DNA of 64,000 bases. Source: MWBF01 sp040772005 (GTDB lineage: Bacteria; Chloroflexota; Anaerolineae; CG2-30-64-16). The notes under the pieces are model-generated. The model was not told where the DNA came from and searched no databases. It saw only the letters and a list, made by a program, of their open reading frames with translations. The stretch covers positions 62,001 through 126,000 of the forward strand of contig JAXGYZ010000002.1 in assembly GCA_040772005.1 (NCBI GenBank). Direction: 5' to 3'. Of this stretch, positions 17,045-25,467 are shown one piece after another. How positions within the stretch are numbered: position 1 is the first letter of the stretch; each line of letters begins with the position of its first letter. Both the position numbers and the translations under genes were made by a program.

Positions 17045-17073
17045 TTGACAGACCGTGGTAACTCTGCTATAGT
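17045..17073 (+). promoter_or_regulatory. Strong sigma-70 type promoter for an ncRNA
   Basis: TTGACA (17045-17050) and TATAGT (17068-17073) are separated by exactly 17 nt. Transcription would begin near 17080 in a region without a plus-strand gene. Confidence 0.8.
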
Positions 17074-17079
17074 GAATCT

Positions 17080-17400
17080 GCCACTTGAGAAGGACATCGA
17101 AAATAACAGTGTAAACTCATGAATCGACCGCAAAGCCGTAGAGGGATAGGATCCAAAGCGAGACTGGCAGGGAAACAGAGGTACAACTGAGAAATCGGTT
17201 ACGGAACAAGTGGTAAGAGAGCCCCGAGAAATCGAACGGCGATTCTAAGCTCGAAGCTGACCAGGAAACTGGCATTCTCGCAGGTCTGTAGTAAGGGTAA
17301 CGTCTGCGTAAGGCGAAGTTCAGAACGAGACCTCAACGAGAATAAAAAGCGAGCAAGAGATCGGGAAAGCCAAACGGTTGCTTGGGGCCTCTTCTTTTAA
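17080..17400 (+). ncRNA. Candidate structured non-coding RNA, about 320 nt
   Basis: It lies between a near-consensus promoter and T-rich sequence plus a terminator, with no credible ORF. Visible pairings: CCACTTG 17081-17087 with CAAGTGG 17207-17213; hairpin AATCG/CGATT at 17230-17244; GAAA-tetraloop hairpin CCAG/CTGG at 17261-17272; nested helices ATTCTCG 17274-17280 with CGAGAAT 17337-17343, and AGGTCT 17282-17287 with AGACCT 17328-17333. I do not recognise it as RNase P RNA, tmRNA, SRP RNA or 6S RNA. The 3' end could be near 17400 or at the 17409-17447 hairpin. Confidence 0.6.
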
Positions 17401-17408
17401 GCTTCTGA

Positions 17409-17450
17409 TAGGCTGGCCGGCTACGCAATACGCGTCCGGCCAGCCTATTT
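17409..17450. terminator. Bidirectional terminator between ncRNA and glycosidase gene
   Basis: Perfect 12-bp arms TAGGCTGGCCGG and complement, with a 15-nt loop, followed by TTT on the plus strand. It also lies just past the stop of the minus-strand gene at 17453. Confidence 0.8.
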
Positions 17451-17452
17451 GT

Positions 17453-19432
17453 CTATTCGCCGCCCGATACGTAGAAGTTGCCGCGCGCTTCCATCTGCTT
17501 GAGCCACGCGGCCAGGTCCTCGCCGGAGGCCCGCACGCGCGCGATATGGTAAGGGTCGAAGGTCTCTGCCCAGGGCGAGGTCGCCAGCCCCTGGTTCGTG
17601 CCCACTGCGGCTGAGTAGCTGTAGGCCTGCTCACCGTAGGCGCCGCTGCGCAGCAGCGCCGGATCCCGCGGGAAGTTGCCGTCCAGCAGGGCCAGTGAGG
17701 TCACGGTATACTCGCCGATCCACTCCGCCACCTGGGCCGCCGGCTGGCCGAGCGCCTGCTGCACTTCCTCCGGCGTCATCTCTCCCAACGGCTTGCCGGC
17801 CAGCGGCTGCACCCCCACCTCCATGCCCCAGCTCCGCAACAACTGTAGCTTGACCGGCGCCACATCGTTGGTGCCGAACAGCCCGTCCCCGGGCCGGCCG
17901 GCCTCCTGCCGGACGAAGAAAGTCGCGCGCAGCGGCCAGTTCGCAGGGTGCTCGGTGTTGAATGCCAGCAGCACGCCGACCGCGCTCTGCGGGTCCACCT
18001 GGCCGCCCTCCAGCAGACGGAACTGGCTGGCGAGCGAATCATCGAAGGTCAGGACGACCGCGCGCTTGCCCGCGGGCACGGCGGACAGCTTGCCGGGTGC
18101 GAGGTCGCGGAGGTTCACCGGGAAGAACCCGGCTGCCAGCAGCGCCTCCAGATCCGCGCGCAGTTGCTCCGGTGTGAGCGCACCGGCTGCGGCTGCTTCG
18201 CCGGGCAGCGCGAAATCGCGAAACGCCAGCACGAGCACTTGACCGGCAATGTTGGGCCGAAAGCTCGGCTCGGCGTTGACCAGCGCCGCGCGGCTGTAGC
18301 GCACCGCGGGGTCCCACAAATACCAGCCGCGAGCCCCGGCCTCGCGTGCGCCGTCCATCTGGGCGCGAATCTCGCCGGGGGTGTAATCACGCCAGTCGAA
18401 AGCATAGTCTCCGAAGTCCTGGAGCCAGGGGCGAATCTCGATGGCGGGGTTGACCGCGCGTGCCCGCTCCACCGCACGAACCGTGCTCAGGTGGACGATC
18501 TCATACGGGTAGGCGATGGCGTTGGCATACTTGGCGTTTTGGCCGGGCAGCCCATTGGCGAACGTCGAGGGATAGACCATCGGCGCGAGGTAGTCCACGT
18601 AGGGCGCCAGCGCCTCGATGTGCTGGCCGATGCCCACATCGTCGTTGACCCAGGGCGCATAGCCGAAGATGTCCACGCCGAAGGTGACTCCATAGGGCGC
18701 CAGCGCGGCCTGCGTGCGGCTGAGCAGTCCGGTAATGGCTGCGATGCGGTTCTCATAGGTGTTGGGCAGCGCGTAAAGCGCGGTGTGCAGGTTGCCGTCG
18801 GTCGGAAAGCGCACGTAGTCGAACTGCACTTCGTCGAACCCCAGCCTGGCCGCCTCGACCGCCAGCGCGATATTGTAGTTCCACACCTCTTGCCGGTTAG
18901 GGTCCACCCAGGCCTGCTGTTCCTGGTCGCGCCACAGGTCGCCGGTCGCGGCGTCGATGATGGCCAACGAGGGATAGGTGCGCGCCAGCATGGTGTCTTT
19001 GAAGATGACGATGCGCGCGACCGTATGCACGCCGCGGTCTTTGAACCACTGGAGGAAGGTCGCCGGGTCCTGGATGACCGGCGCCTGGTCCGCTTCGATC
19101 TCCTGCGCCAGCGGGACTTCGGTTGGGAAGGTGAGCAGCCCGCGATCGCTCTTGAAGTCCATGACGACTGCGTTCAGTTCCGTGTTTTCCAGCAGGTCGT
19201 GTGCGTGCGCGATGAAGTCGGCGCTGCCCAGCGCCGCGTAGGAGATGTAGAAGCCCTTGATGTAACCGGTCTGCTCTGTTTTGCTGCCGGCGGGCTGGGA
19301 CACAGCTTCTCCGGTCAGGGACACCGGCGCGGCTGGTCCGGGCCCCGCGGTGCGCGTGGGTGCGGCCGCGGGCGACACCGAGCCGAAGAACAGGAGTAGC
19401 GACAACAGGGCAAACAGTGGCCGGTGCTTCAT
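17453..19432 (-). CDS. Secreted DUF4015 glycosidase-like / polysaccharide deacetylase fusion
   Basis: A 659-aa protein with an N-terminal signal peptide (hydrophobic LFALLSLLLFFGSVSPAAA). Residues about 55-390 form a DUF4015 (COG1306) TIM-barrel glycosyl-hydrolase-like domain: GFYISYAALG, AVVMDFKSDRG, FDEVQFDYVRFPTDG and IEIRPWLQDFGDY. Residues about 395-655 resemble a NodB deacetylase fold with VVLTFDDS and RATFFV. The canonical catalytic DD is present, but the metal-binding H-x-x-x-H is not evident, so activity is uncertain. A role in cell-wall or exopolysaccharide remodelling is inferred. ATG 19432 begins the signal peptide. Confidence 0.75.
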   Translation of the reverse strand: MKHRPLFALLSLLLFFGSVSPAAAPTRTAGPGPAAPVSLTGEAVSQPAGSKTEQTGYIKGFYISYAALGSADFIAHAHDLLENTELNAVVMDFKSDRGLLTFPTEVPLAQEIEADQAPVIQDPATFLQWFKDRGVHTVARIVIFKDTMLARTYPSLAIIDAATGDLWRDQEQQAWVDPNRQEVWNYNIALAVEAARLGFDEVQFDYVRFPTDGNLHTALYALPNTYENRIAAITGLLSRTQAALAPYGVTFGVDIFGYAPWVNDDVGIGQHIEALAPYVDYLAPMVYPSTFANGLPGQNAKYANAIAYPYEIVHLSTVRAVERARAVNPAIEIRPWLQDFGDYAFDWRDYTPGEIRAQMDGAREAGARGWYLWDPAVRYSRAALVNAEPSFRPNIAGQVLVLAFRDFALPGEAAAAGALTPEQLRADLEALLAAGFFPVNLRDLAPGKLSAVPAGKRAVVLTFDDSLASQFRLLEGGQVDPQSAVGVLLAFNTEHPANWPLRATFFVRQEAGRPGDGLFGTNDVAPVKLQLLRSWGMEVGVQPLAGKPLGEMTPEEVQQALGQPAAQVAEWIGEYTVTSLALLDGNFPRDPALLRSGAYGEQAYSYSAAVGTNQGLATSPWAETFDPYHIARVRASGEDLAAWLKQMEARGNFYVSGGE

Positions 19433-19518
19433 GGTCCTCCGCGGCGTCAGGAAATATCGTTCGCATCATACCGTATGGCACGGCCCCGCGCAAGCGCCGC
19501 GCCGATGCGTTGGCCCAT

Positions 19519-20718
19519 CTACGGCTGAGAACGTGCGTGCTCCGCAGGTCTTGCCGGCGCCTCGCTGCGCAGTCGCGCAAGGCTGAGCACATAGCTCAGG
19601 CCCATGACGATGCCGCCGCTGATATACGGGTAGGTGATACGCACGTCGAACAGTCCGCCGGCCCACAGCGGCCCTACGATCCGGCCGAGGCTCATGAACG
19701 CGTTGTTCAGACCCATCGCAGCGCCCTGGCCGGTCTGCGCCTTCTTGGAGATGAGCGACGAGAGCGCGGGCCGCAGCATGGTGTTGCTCAACACAAACAG
19801 CCCGACGGTCAACAGCACTGTTGGAAAGGTCGTGGCGAGCAGCATGAGCGGGAAGCCGACCGCGCTGCCCAGAAGCGAGGCCTTGATGATGGCGTTTTCG
19901 CCCCAGCGTTGCGTGGCCGGGCCGGTGGCAAAGCCCTGCGCCAGGGCGGACAGGATGCCGATGACGGCAAAGATCAGGCTCACCTGTGTTGCGCTGTAGT
20001 TGAAACGGTGCGCGGCAAACAGCCCGAAGATGCCCTCGAAGCTGGTCAGGGCAAAGTTCACCAGGAAGGACAGGAAGAACAGCAGACCCATCGGTCCGCC
20101 GAGCGCCTCGCGCATGCGGGCCAGTTGGCGGCCTTGTGCGTGCTGTTGGACGCCGCGGCGCTCAGGCGGCAGTGATTCCGGCAGAACGAGCAAGATCAAC
20201 ACGAGAGCGACCACCGACAGGCCACTCGCCACGAAGAACGGCAGCGACAGCGACCGGTCGGCCAGCGGCCCGCTGATGGCCGGCCCCAGCACCATCCCAA
20301 TGCCCATCGCCGCGCCGACGACGCCCATGCCGCCGCCGCGCTGTTCGTTTGAGGTGCTGTCTGCGACATAGGCCATCGCGGTCGGCAGCGTGGCCGACGA
20401 GAGGATGCCGCCGAGGGCACGCGCCACAAACAGAAGGGTCAGATTGGGCGCCAGGCCCATCAACACCAGCGACAGGGCATTGCCGAACGCACCCAGCATC
20501 AGGATTGGCTTGCGGCCCAGGCGATCCGAGAGATTGCCCCAGAGGGGCGAAAACATGAATTGCATGACGCTGAAGACGGCCATCAGCCCGCCCAGGGCTG
20601 CGCCGCTGGCGCCGAAGTGCTCCACGTAAAAGGGCATGATCGGGATGACGATGCCGAAGCCGATCATCACCACAATCATGGTGAAGAAGAGAATGCCGAT
20701 ATTCGAGCGTTTGCTCAT
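19519..20718 (-). CDS. MFS efflux transporter (TetA/multidrug-type)
   Basis: A 399-aa protein with about 12 membrane segments. It has the DHA1-type motif A variant GNLSDRLGRKPIL between segments 2 and 3, and ALGGILSSATLPTAMAYVAD (motif C area). The C-terminal half has a weaker repeat. It probably exports a drug or metabolite by proton antiport. Its ATG overlaps the stop of hpt by 4 bp, making it the last gene of a four-gene unit (cytidylate-kinase-like, small nuclease-like, hpt, MFS). Confidence 0.85.
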   Translation of the reverse strand: MSKRSNIGILFFTMIVVMIGFGIVIPIMPFYVEHFGASGAALGGLMAVFSVMQFMFSPLWGNLSDRLGRKPILMLGAFGNALSLVLMGLAPNLTLLFVARALGGILSSATLPTAMAYVADSTSNEQRGGGMGVVGAAMGIGMVLGPAISGPLADRSLSLPFFVASGLSVVALVLILLVLPESLPPERRGVQQHAQGRQLARMREALGGPMGLLFFLSFLVNFALTSFEGIFGLFAAHRFNYSATQVSLIFAVIGILSALAQGFATGPATQRWGENAIIKASLLGSAVGFPLMLLATTFPTVLLTVGLFVLSNTMLRPALSSLISKKAQTGQGAAMGLNNAFMSLGRIVGPLWAGGLFDVRITYPYISGGIVMGLSYVLSLARLRSEAPARPAEHARSQP

Positions 20719-21305
20719 GCTAATTTCAGTACCTCAGGGGTGAGCTCTGCCACATAGGGCAGGTGCCGGTACGCCTCGCGGTGGTCCAGCCCGTAGCCGA
20801 CCACGAAGCGGTCGGGCAGGTCGAACCCTTTGTAGCGCAGCCGTATGTCGGCCAGCCGGTGTTGCGGCTTGTCGAACAACGTGCAGACTTCCAGGCTGGC
20901 AGGCCCGCGCGCCCTGAGCAGGCGCAGGAGGTAGCTCAACGTCAGGCCGGTGTCAATCACGTCTTCTACGAATAGAACGTGCTGACCTTCAACATTTTCA
21001 TCCAGGTCTTTAATTAATCGTACTGCGCCTTTAACTTTCTGTTGTGCACTGTAGCGTGAAATCGCGATGAAATCGGCGCGCACCGGAATGGTGATGCTGC
21101 GCAGCAGGTCGCTCATGAAAAAGATGACGCCCTTGAGCACCCCGACCACAATCGGGTTCCGCCCGGCATAGTCCCGGCTGATGGCCGCACCCAGTTCCGC
21201 CACCTTGGCCTGGATCTCGGCCTCGGTGAACACGGTCCGGCCCACCCCGCGTGTCAGCTCGAGGCGCGCGATATCCTGCACCACATCTGCGGGTCTGTGG
21301 CTCAT
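20715..21305 (-). CDS. hpt: Hypoxanthine phosphoribosyltransferase
   Basis: A 196-aa purine-salvage enzyme that makes IMP/GMP from hypoxanthine/guanine and PRPP. The PRPP-binding motif is VLFVEDVIDTGLTL, the substrate loop is GVLKGVIFFMSDLLR, and the C-terminal LPDRFVVGYGLDHREAYRHLPYV is typical of bacterial HPRT. Length is slightly above the usual 180. The start overlaps the upstream small gene by 4 bp and the end overlaps the MFS gene. Confidence 0.94.
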   Translation of the reverse strand: MSHRPADVVQDIARLELTRGVGRTVFTEAEIQAKVAELGAAISRDYAGRNPIVVGVLKGVIFFMSDLLRSITIPVRADFIAISRYSAQQKVKGAVRLIKDLDENVEGQHVLFVEDVIDTGLTLSYLLRLLRARGPASLEVCTLFDKPQHRLADIRLRYKGFDLPDRFVVGYGLDHREAYRHLPYVAELTPEVLKLA

Positions 21306-21658
21306 AGTTCATTCTCCATCATGGCGCTGTAGTCTTCGACGCCGAACTTCAGCAGCAGATTGCGGATGTCGCCGCGCTTGAACAGCTTGATGTTGACGTC
21401 CGGGTAGAGCTCCCGCAGACGCTTGAGCTTGCGGTTCTTGTGCCTGACCTGGTTCGGCAGCATCGTCGTCAGTTCGACGTAGAGGTCCTGGTCCGGCAGG
21501 TAGAAGTCGGGCGAGAACGCCTCGGTGACGTTGCCCGACTTGTCCCGCTGCAGCACGAACGTGCGCGGCTCGTATTCCCAGGGGATGCCGTAGAAGTCGA
21601 GGATGCGGGCGAATTCGACCTCGACCGGGTGCGAGAAGGGCGCAGGGACGTCGTTCAT
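21302..21658 (-). CDS. Small PD-(D/E)XK-like protein of unknown function
   Basis: A 118-aa protein with an N-terminal E in HPVEVEFARILDF, then FSPDFYLPDQDLYVELTTM and KNRKLKRLRELYPDVNIKLF. This order (E, then D, then ExT, then K-rich helix) resembles the core of VRR-NUC/very-short-patch-repair-like nucleases, but the ExK lysine is missing (ELT). It may be an inactive or atypical nuclease. ATG 21658 was preferred over 21679 because the latter gives no conserved residues. It overlaps hpt and the upstream kinase by 4 bp each. Confidence 0.65.
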   Translation of the reverse strand: MNDVPAPFSHPVEVEFARILDFYGIPWEYEPRTFVLQRDKSGNVTEAFSPDFYLPDQDLYVELTTMLPNQVRHKNRKLKRLRELYPDVNIKLFKRGDIRNLLLKFGVEDYSAMMENEL

Positions 21659-22212
21659 CGGCGCTGCGCTGCCAGGCAAATCAGGTCCACTGCGATGGTC
21701 ATGTCCAGGTGAGCCATATTGATGATCAGGTCATATAGCGCCGGGTCATCCCAGGCCGCGTCCTGGCGCCGGTGCAGGTAGGCGGCACGGGCGCGGTCCG
21801 AGGCGTCCACGCGCGCGGCCGCTACTTCGGCGGTGACATTGCACCGCGCCTGCACCAGCGCGATGCGCTGCGGGCGCGGGGCGATGATGCGCACGTGCAG
21901 CACGCCGGGCCGGCCGGCCAGCACCACCTGGCCGGCGCGACCCATGAGCAGCACGTTGCCCCTCGCGGCCAGCTCCGCGACGACCTGTGCGGTCTTCTCG
22001 TCGTAGAGCGCCAGCGCGGCAGGAGTGGGCTTGACGCCGAGCAGGCCCAGTTCGTCGATTTCGGCCAGCGCGACTTCGGGCGCACCGGCTGCGCGTGCGG
22101 CCCGGTTGATCACTTCCCGCCCGGCCAGTTGCAGGCCGAGCCGCTCCGCAACCGCCTGGGCGATATCATCCCCGCGGCTGCCCATCTCGCGGGAAAGCGT
22201 AATAACCGGCAT
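21655..22212 (-). CDS. Cytidylate kinase-like family protein
   Basis: A 185-aa protein of the PF13189 (cytidylate kinase-like) family. MPVITLSREMGSRGDDIAQAVAERLG provides the P-loop-like start (here SREMGSRGD rather than GxxGSGK), and NVLLMGRAGQVVL, HVRIIAPRPQRI and DRARAAYLHR follow. Relatives are found beside metabolic and salvage genes, but the substrate is not proven. AGGAGG at 22217-22222 precedes ATG 22212. First gene of the unit with hpt. Confidence 0.8.
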   Translation of the reverse strand: MPVITLSREMGSRGDDIAQAVAERLGLQLAGREVINRAARAAGAPEVALAEIDELGLLGVKPTPAALALYDEKTAQVVAELAARGNVLLMGRAGQVVLAGRPGVLHVRIIAPRPQRIALVQARCNVTAEVAAARVDASDRARAAYLHRRQDAAWDDPALYDLIINMAHLDMTIAVDLICLAAQRR

Positions 22213-22222
22213 AGTTCCTCCT

Positions 22223-22396
22223 GAAGCTCACGCAAAGAACGCTAAGGATTGCGTGACGGATGCTCCTGCTCCGGCCGGTCTCCTGACCGAGCCGGGGGAT
22301 TGTGCGACGGATGCTCACGCAAAGACGCAAAGTTCGCAAAGAGAATCAGATATATTAAACTACATTTTGCGTTCTTTGCGTCTTTGCGTGAGCTTC
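22223..22396. repeat. 174-bp element with perfect 16-bp inverted ends
   Basis: Ends GAAGCTCACGCAAAGA and the exact complement. The interior repeats ACGCAAAG/TTTGCGT blocks and a GGCCGGTCTCCTGACCGAGCC palindrome that resembles part of the queG insertion. It occupies the gap between recD2 and the kinase-like gene and abuts the latter's ribosome-binding site. Confidence 0.75.
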
Positions 22397-22411
22397 TTAA
22401 TCTGCGCGGCG

Positions 22412-24787
22412 CTAACCCTCGCGCAGCCGCTCCGTCAGTCCGGAGTACCGCTCATGCGCGCGATCGTTGCGCACCGCAATGTTGATGGCGCGGGGCGCAC
22501 CCACCAGGACGACGAGACGTTGTGCCCGCGTGACTGCGGTGTAGAGCAGATTGCGCTGCAACATCATGTAATGCGCGGTCAACAATGGGATGACCACCGC
22601 GGGAAACTCGCTGCCCTGGGCCTTGTGGACGCTGACCGCATAGGCGTGGATTAATTCGTCCAGCTCCAGGAAGTCATATTGCACGGCCCGCTCGTCGAGA
22701 TTGACCGTTGCAGCCTGGTCTTCCAGGTCCAGGGCCGTGATTCGGCCCATGTCGCCGTTGAACACATCCTTGTCATAGTTGTTGCGAATCTGCATCACCC
22801 GGTCGCCGACACGGAACACGCGGCTGCTGACCTGCCGTTCAGCGATGTTGGCGCGCGGCGGATTGAGCGCCGCCTGCAGCCGCGCGTTGAGCGCGGCCAC
22901 CCCCACCTCCCCGCGGTGCATCGGGCTGAGCACCTGAATCTGCTCCGGCGCCAGGCCGAACTTCCGCGGGATGCGCTCCTGCACCAATTCCACGATCAGC
23001 GCGGCGGCCTTTTCCGGGTCTTCTTCGCGGAACAGGAAGAAATCCACCGCGTTCTTGTTGTCCAGCACGGGCATCTCCCCCCGGTTGATGCGGTGCGCGT
23101 TGGTAATGATGTAGCTGCCCTCAGGCTGGCGGAAGATGGTGTCCAGGCGAACGACCGCCGCGTTGGCGCGGAGTTGCAGGTTGGAAGGTTGGAAGGTTGC
23201 AGGTTGAACGCTGCCTCCATCTTTAGATCTGGAACCTTCAACTTGTGAACCTTTAACTTGAGAACCTGCAACCGGCCCTTCGATTGCCGCGATGATGTCA
23301 CGGAGGACATTGCCAGCGCCGACGCTGGGCAACTGATCGATGTCGCCCACCAGGAGCAGGTGTGCGCCCGCCGGAATGGCCTTCAGCAGGTTGTTGGTGA
23401 GCAGCACGTCCAGCATGGACGCCTCGTCTACAACGACGAGGTCTGCCTCCAGCGGGTTCTCCTCGTTGCGCTGGAACGCCATCATGCCATCGGTGGGCTT
23501 GAACTCGAGCAGGCGGTGGATGGTCTTGGCGGGCTTGCCCGTCGCCTCGCTCAGGCGTTTCGCCGCGCGGCCCGTGGGGGATGCCAGCGCCACGCGTGCG
23601 CCCGCGGCCTCGGCCAGCCGCAGCAGGCTGCGCAGGCTCGTCGTCTTGCCTGTGCCCGGCCCACCCGTCAGCACCGTCACGCGGCGGGTCAGCGCGGCCT
23701 GGACCGCCTCCATCTGCTTCGGCGTCAGCGGCAGCTTGTTCTGGGATTGGAGGAGCGCGAACGCGGCAGGCCAATCGAAGGCCCGGAACGCGGCCAGAGC
23801 ATCCGTGTCCGCCTCTGCCAGCCGCCTCAGCCGGTTCGTCACGCCCACTTCACCGTAGTAGAAAGGAATCAGGTAAACCGGGCGTTCCTCGGCCAGCGCC
23901 GCGACGGGCTTATGCTCGTGCGGTGTTTCTGTGGCTTCTCCTTCGATCCACACCTGCGCGGCGTCCTTGAGCGCCTGGATGCCTTCCTGCGCCCGTGCCG
24001 CTTCCACCCCCAGCAGCTCTGCGCTGCGCCGGGCCAGCTCGCCCGCGGGCAGGTAGACGTTGCCCTCGTCCGCCGCCTCGCTGAGCACGTAGGCGACGCC
24101 CGCCGCGACGCGCTCCGGCGCATCATGCGCGATGCCCAGTTCCCGCGCAATCTTGTCCGCCGTGATGAAGCCGATGCCGTACACCTCGCGCGCCAGCCGG
24201 TAGGGGTCGGACTGGACGACGTCGATGGCCTCGTCGCCGTACTGCTTGTAGATGCGCACGGCAAGGCTGGTGGAGACGTTGTGGCTCTGCAGGAAGAGCA
24301 TCACTTCTTTGATTTTCTGCTGCTCGGCCCACGCGCGGGTAATCAGATCGATGCGCTTGCGGCCGACGCCCAGGACCTCGCGCAGCCGTGCCGGTTCGTT
24401 CTCGATGACCTCCAGCGTGTCCAGCCCAAACTTGCGCACGATCCGGTGCGCAGTGACCGGACCGACGCCCTTGATGAGCCCGCTGCCCAGGTATTTCTCC
24501 AGTCCCGCGATGGTCGCGGGCAGGACGGTGCGCACGCTGTCGGCCTTGAACTGGCGGCCATACTGTGGGTGCGCCATCCACCCGCCCTCGACCAGCACGG
24601 ATTCGCCCACGTTGATGCCCAGCATGTTGCCGATGACCGTCACCAACTGGGGCTGGCCGCCCCAGGTCGACGTGCTCTCCGGCATGAGCTGGGCTACCGT
24701 GTAGCCATTCTCTTCGTTATGGTAGGTAATGCGCTCTATAGTGCCGCGCAAGGTGTCTGCTGCCACACTTTTTTGCTCCGTACCCAT
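22412..24787 (-). CDS. recD2: RecD2-family DNA helicase (SF1B)
   Basis: A 791-aa 5'-3' helicase acting in repair and replication without RecBC. The N-terminal OB-like segment has GTIERITYHNEENGYTVA. Helix-hairpin-helix regions follow, then Walker A LTGGPGTGKTTSLR, Walker B VVDEASMLD, motif III VGDIDQLPSVGAGN and C-terminal VHKAQGSEFPAVV. Between RDIIAA and VVRLDTIFRQ, where relatives have a few residues, there are about 35 extra residues (VAGSQVKGSQVEGS onward) encoded by a palindromic repeat. Since the frame is kept, the enzyme may remain active. Confidence 0.93.
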   Translation of the reverse strand: MGTEQKSVAADTLRGTIERITYHNEENGYTVAQLMPESTSTWGGQPQLVTVIGNMLGINVGESVLVEGGWMAHPQYGRQFKADSVRTVLPATIAGLEKYLGSGLIKGVGPVTAHRIVRKFGLDTLEVIENEPARLREVLGVGRKRIDLITRAWAEQQKIKEVMLFLQSHNVSTSLAVRIYKQYGDEAIDVVQSDPYRLAREVYGIGFITADKIARELGIAHDAPERVAAGVAYVLSEAADEGNVYLPAGELARRSAELLGVEAARAQEGIQALKDAAQVWIEGEATETPHEHKPVAALAEERPVYLIPFYYGEVGVTNRLRRLAEADTDALAAFRAFDWPAAFALLQSQNKLPLTPKQMEAVQAALTRRVTVLTGGPGTGKTTSLRSLLRLAEAAGARVALASPTGRAAKRLSEATGKPAKTIHRLLEFKPTDGMMAFQRNEENPLEADLVVVDEASMLDVLLTNNLLKAIPAGAHLLLVGDIDQLPSVGAGNVLRDIIAAIEGPVAGSQVKGSQVEGSRSKDGGSVQPATFQPSNLQLRANAAVVRLDTIFRQPEGSYIITNAHRINRGEMPVLDNKNAVDFFLFREEDPEKAAALIVELVQERIPRKFGLAPEQIQVLSPMHRGEVGVAALNARLQAALNPPRANIAERQVSSRVFRVGDRVMQIRNNYDKDVFNGDMGRITALDLEDQAATVNLDERAVQYDFLELDELIHAYAVSVHKAQGSEFPAVVIPLLTAHYMMLQRNLLYTAVTRAQRLVVLVGAPRAINIAVRNDRAHERYSGLTERLREG
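23170..23276. repeat. Palindromic GGTTGCAGGTT-type repeat inside recD2
   Basis: Contains AGGTTGGAAGGTTGCAGGTT on one side and AACCTTCAACTTGTGAACC / GAACCTGCAACC on the other. The same vocabulary fills the intergenic region 51598-51718. It is translated in frame within the helicase core. Confidence 0.75.
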
Positions 24788-24936
24788 TGTAACAGAGGCG
24801 CAGCCGGACTCAAAAAGGGGGCGTGTAGCCAGAGAAACGCGGTTTTGTACATCGCAAATGCCATGCTACGCGAATCTAACAAGTTATATTATATACTTTG
24901 TAGTGCGTGTAGCCTGGATGAGATAGGGGCCTGTCA

Positions 24937-25350
24937 TCACGTACCGGAGGCGGGGCGCTTGGCTTCGGCCTTTGCCTGGAAGCGCGCCAGGTCAATCAGC
25001 GCGCGCTCGTGCGTGCCCTCGCCGATCAATTCGGCGCCGTCGTGCGCGCTTACGCGGAAGGTCAGGCGCCGGCCTTCGATGGCGACCAGTTCGGCGCGGG
25101 CTGTGACGGTCGCGCCCAGCGGCGTCGCGGCCAGATGGCGGACATTGACCGCGGTGCCGACCGACTGCTGGCCCGGGGCGAGGTGCGCGGCGAGCGCGTT
25201 AACGGCCGCGCGTTCCATGAGGCGGATCATTTCCGGGGTGGCGAACACGGAGACCACGCCGCTGCCCAGGTGCCGGGCGGTAAGCTGTGGCTCGACGACG
25301 GTGGCGGCTTGGCCGGTTAGGCCGGGAACGATGGCGGGCGTGTCGGACAT
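24937..25350 (-). CDS. Hotdog-fold thioesterase (FlK-like)
   Basis: A 137-aa protein of the fluoroacetyl-CoA thioesterase-like group: VFATPEMIRLMERAA, SVGTAVNVRHLAATPLG (catalytic Thr and His positions) and FRVSAHDGAELIGEGTHERALI. The substrate is probably a small acyl-CoA. AGGAG 8 nt upstream supports ATG 25350 over the earlier in-frame ATGs. Between ftsH upstream and recD2 downstream, with repeats on the ftsH side. Confidence 0.82.
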   Translation of the reverse strand: MSDTPAIVPGLTGQAATVVEPQLTARHLGSGVVSVFATPEMIRLMERAAVNALAAHLAPGQQSVGTAVNVRHLAATPLGATVTARAELVAIEGRRLTFRVSAHDGAELIGEGTHERALIDLARFQAKAEAKRPASGT

Positions 25351-25373
25351 GGACATAACTCCTGTAGATAAAC

Positions 25374-25442
25374 GGAATCGAGGCTCTTGCCGGCAGGTTG
25401 ACAATGCTTGTTCACAACTGAACCGGCTAAAGCCTCGACTCC
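25374..25442. repeat. Degenerate inverted repeat, CCTCGACTCC family
   Basis: The right arm AACCGGCTAAAGCCTCGACT (25421-25440, then CC) differs at one position from the arm at 45069-45090. The left arm is decayed. It lies between ftsH and the thioesterase gene. Confidence 0.6.
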
Positions 25443-25467
25443 AACAGCTACTATGAAGGGCGGCCGC

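Noticed and set aside
17110..17170. Possible GEMM-type (c-di-GMP) riboswitch because of GACCGCAAAGCCG
   Set aside because: Only a short motif matches; the second conserved half and a suitable downstream gene are missing, and the transcript continues as a larger structured RNA.
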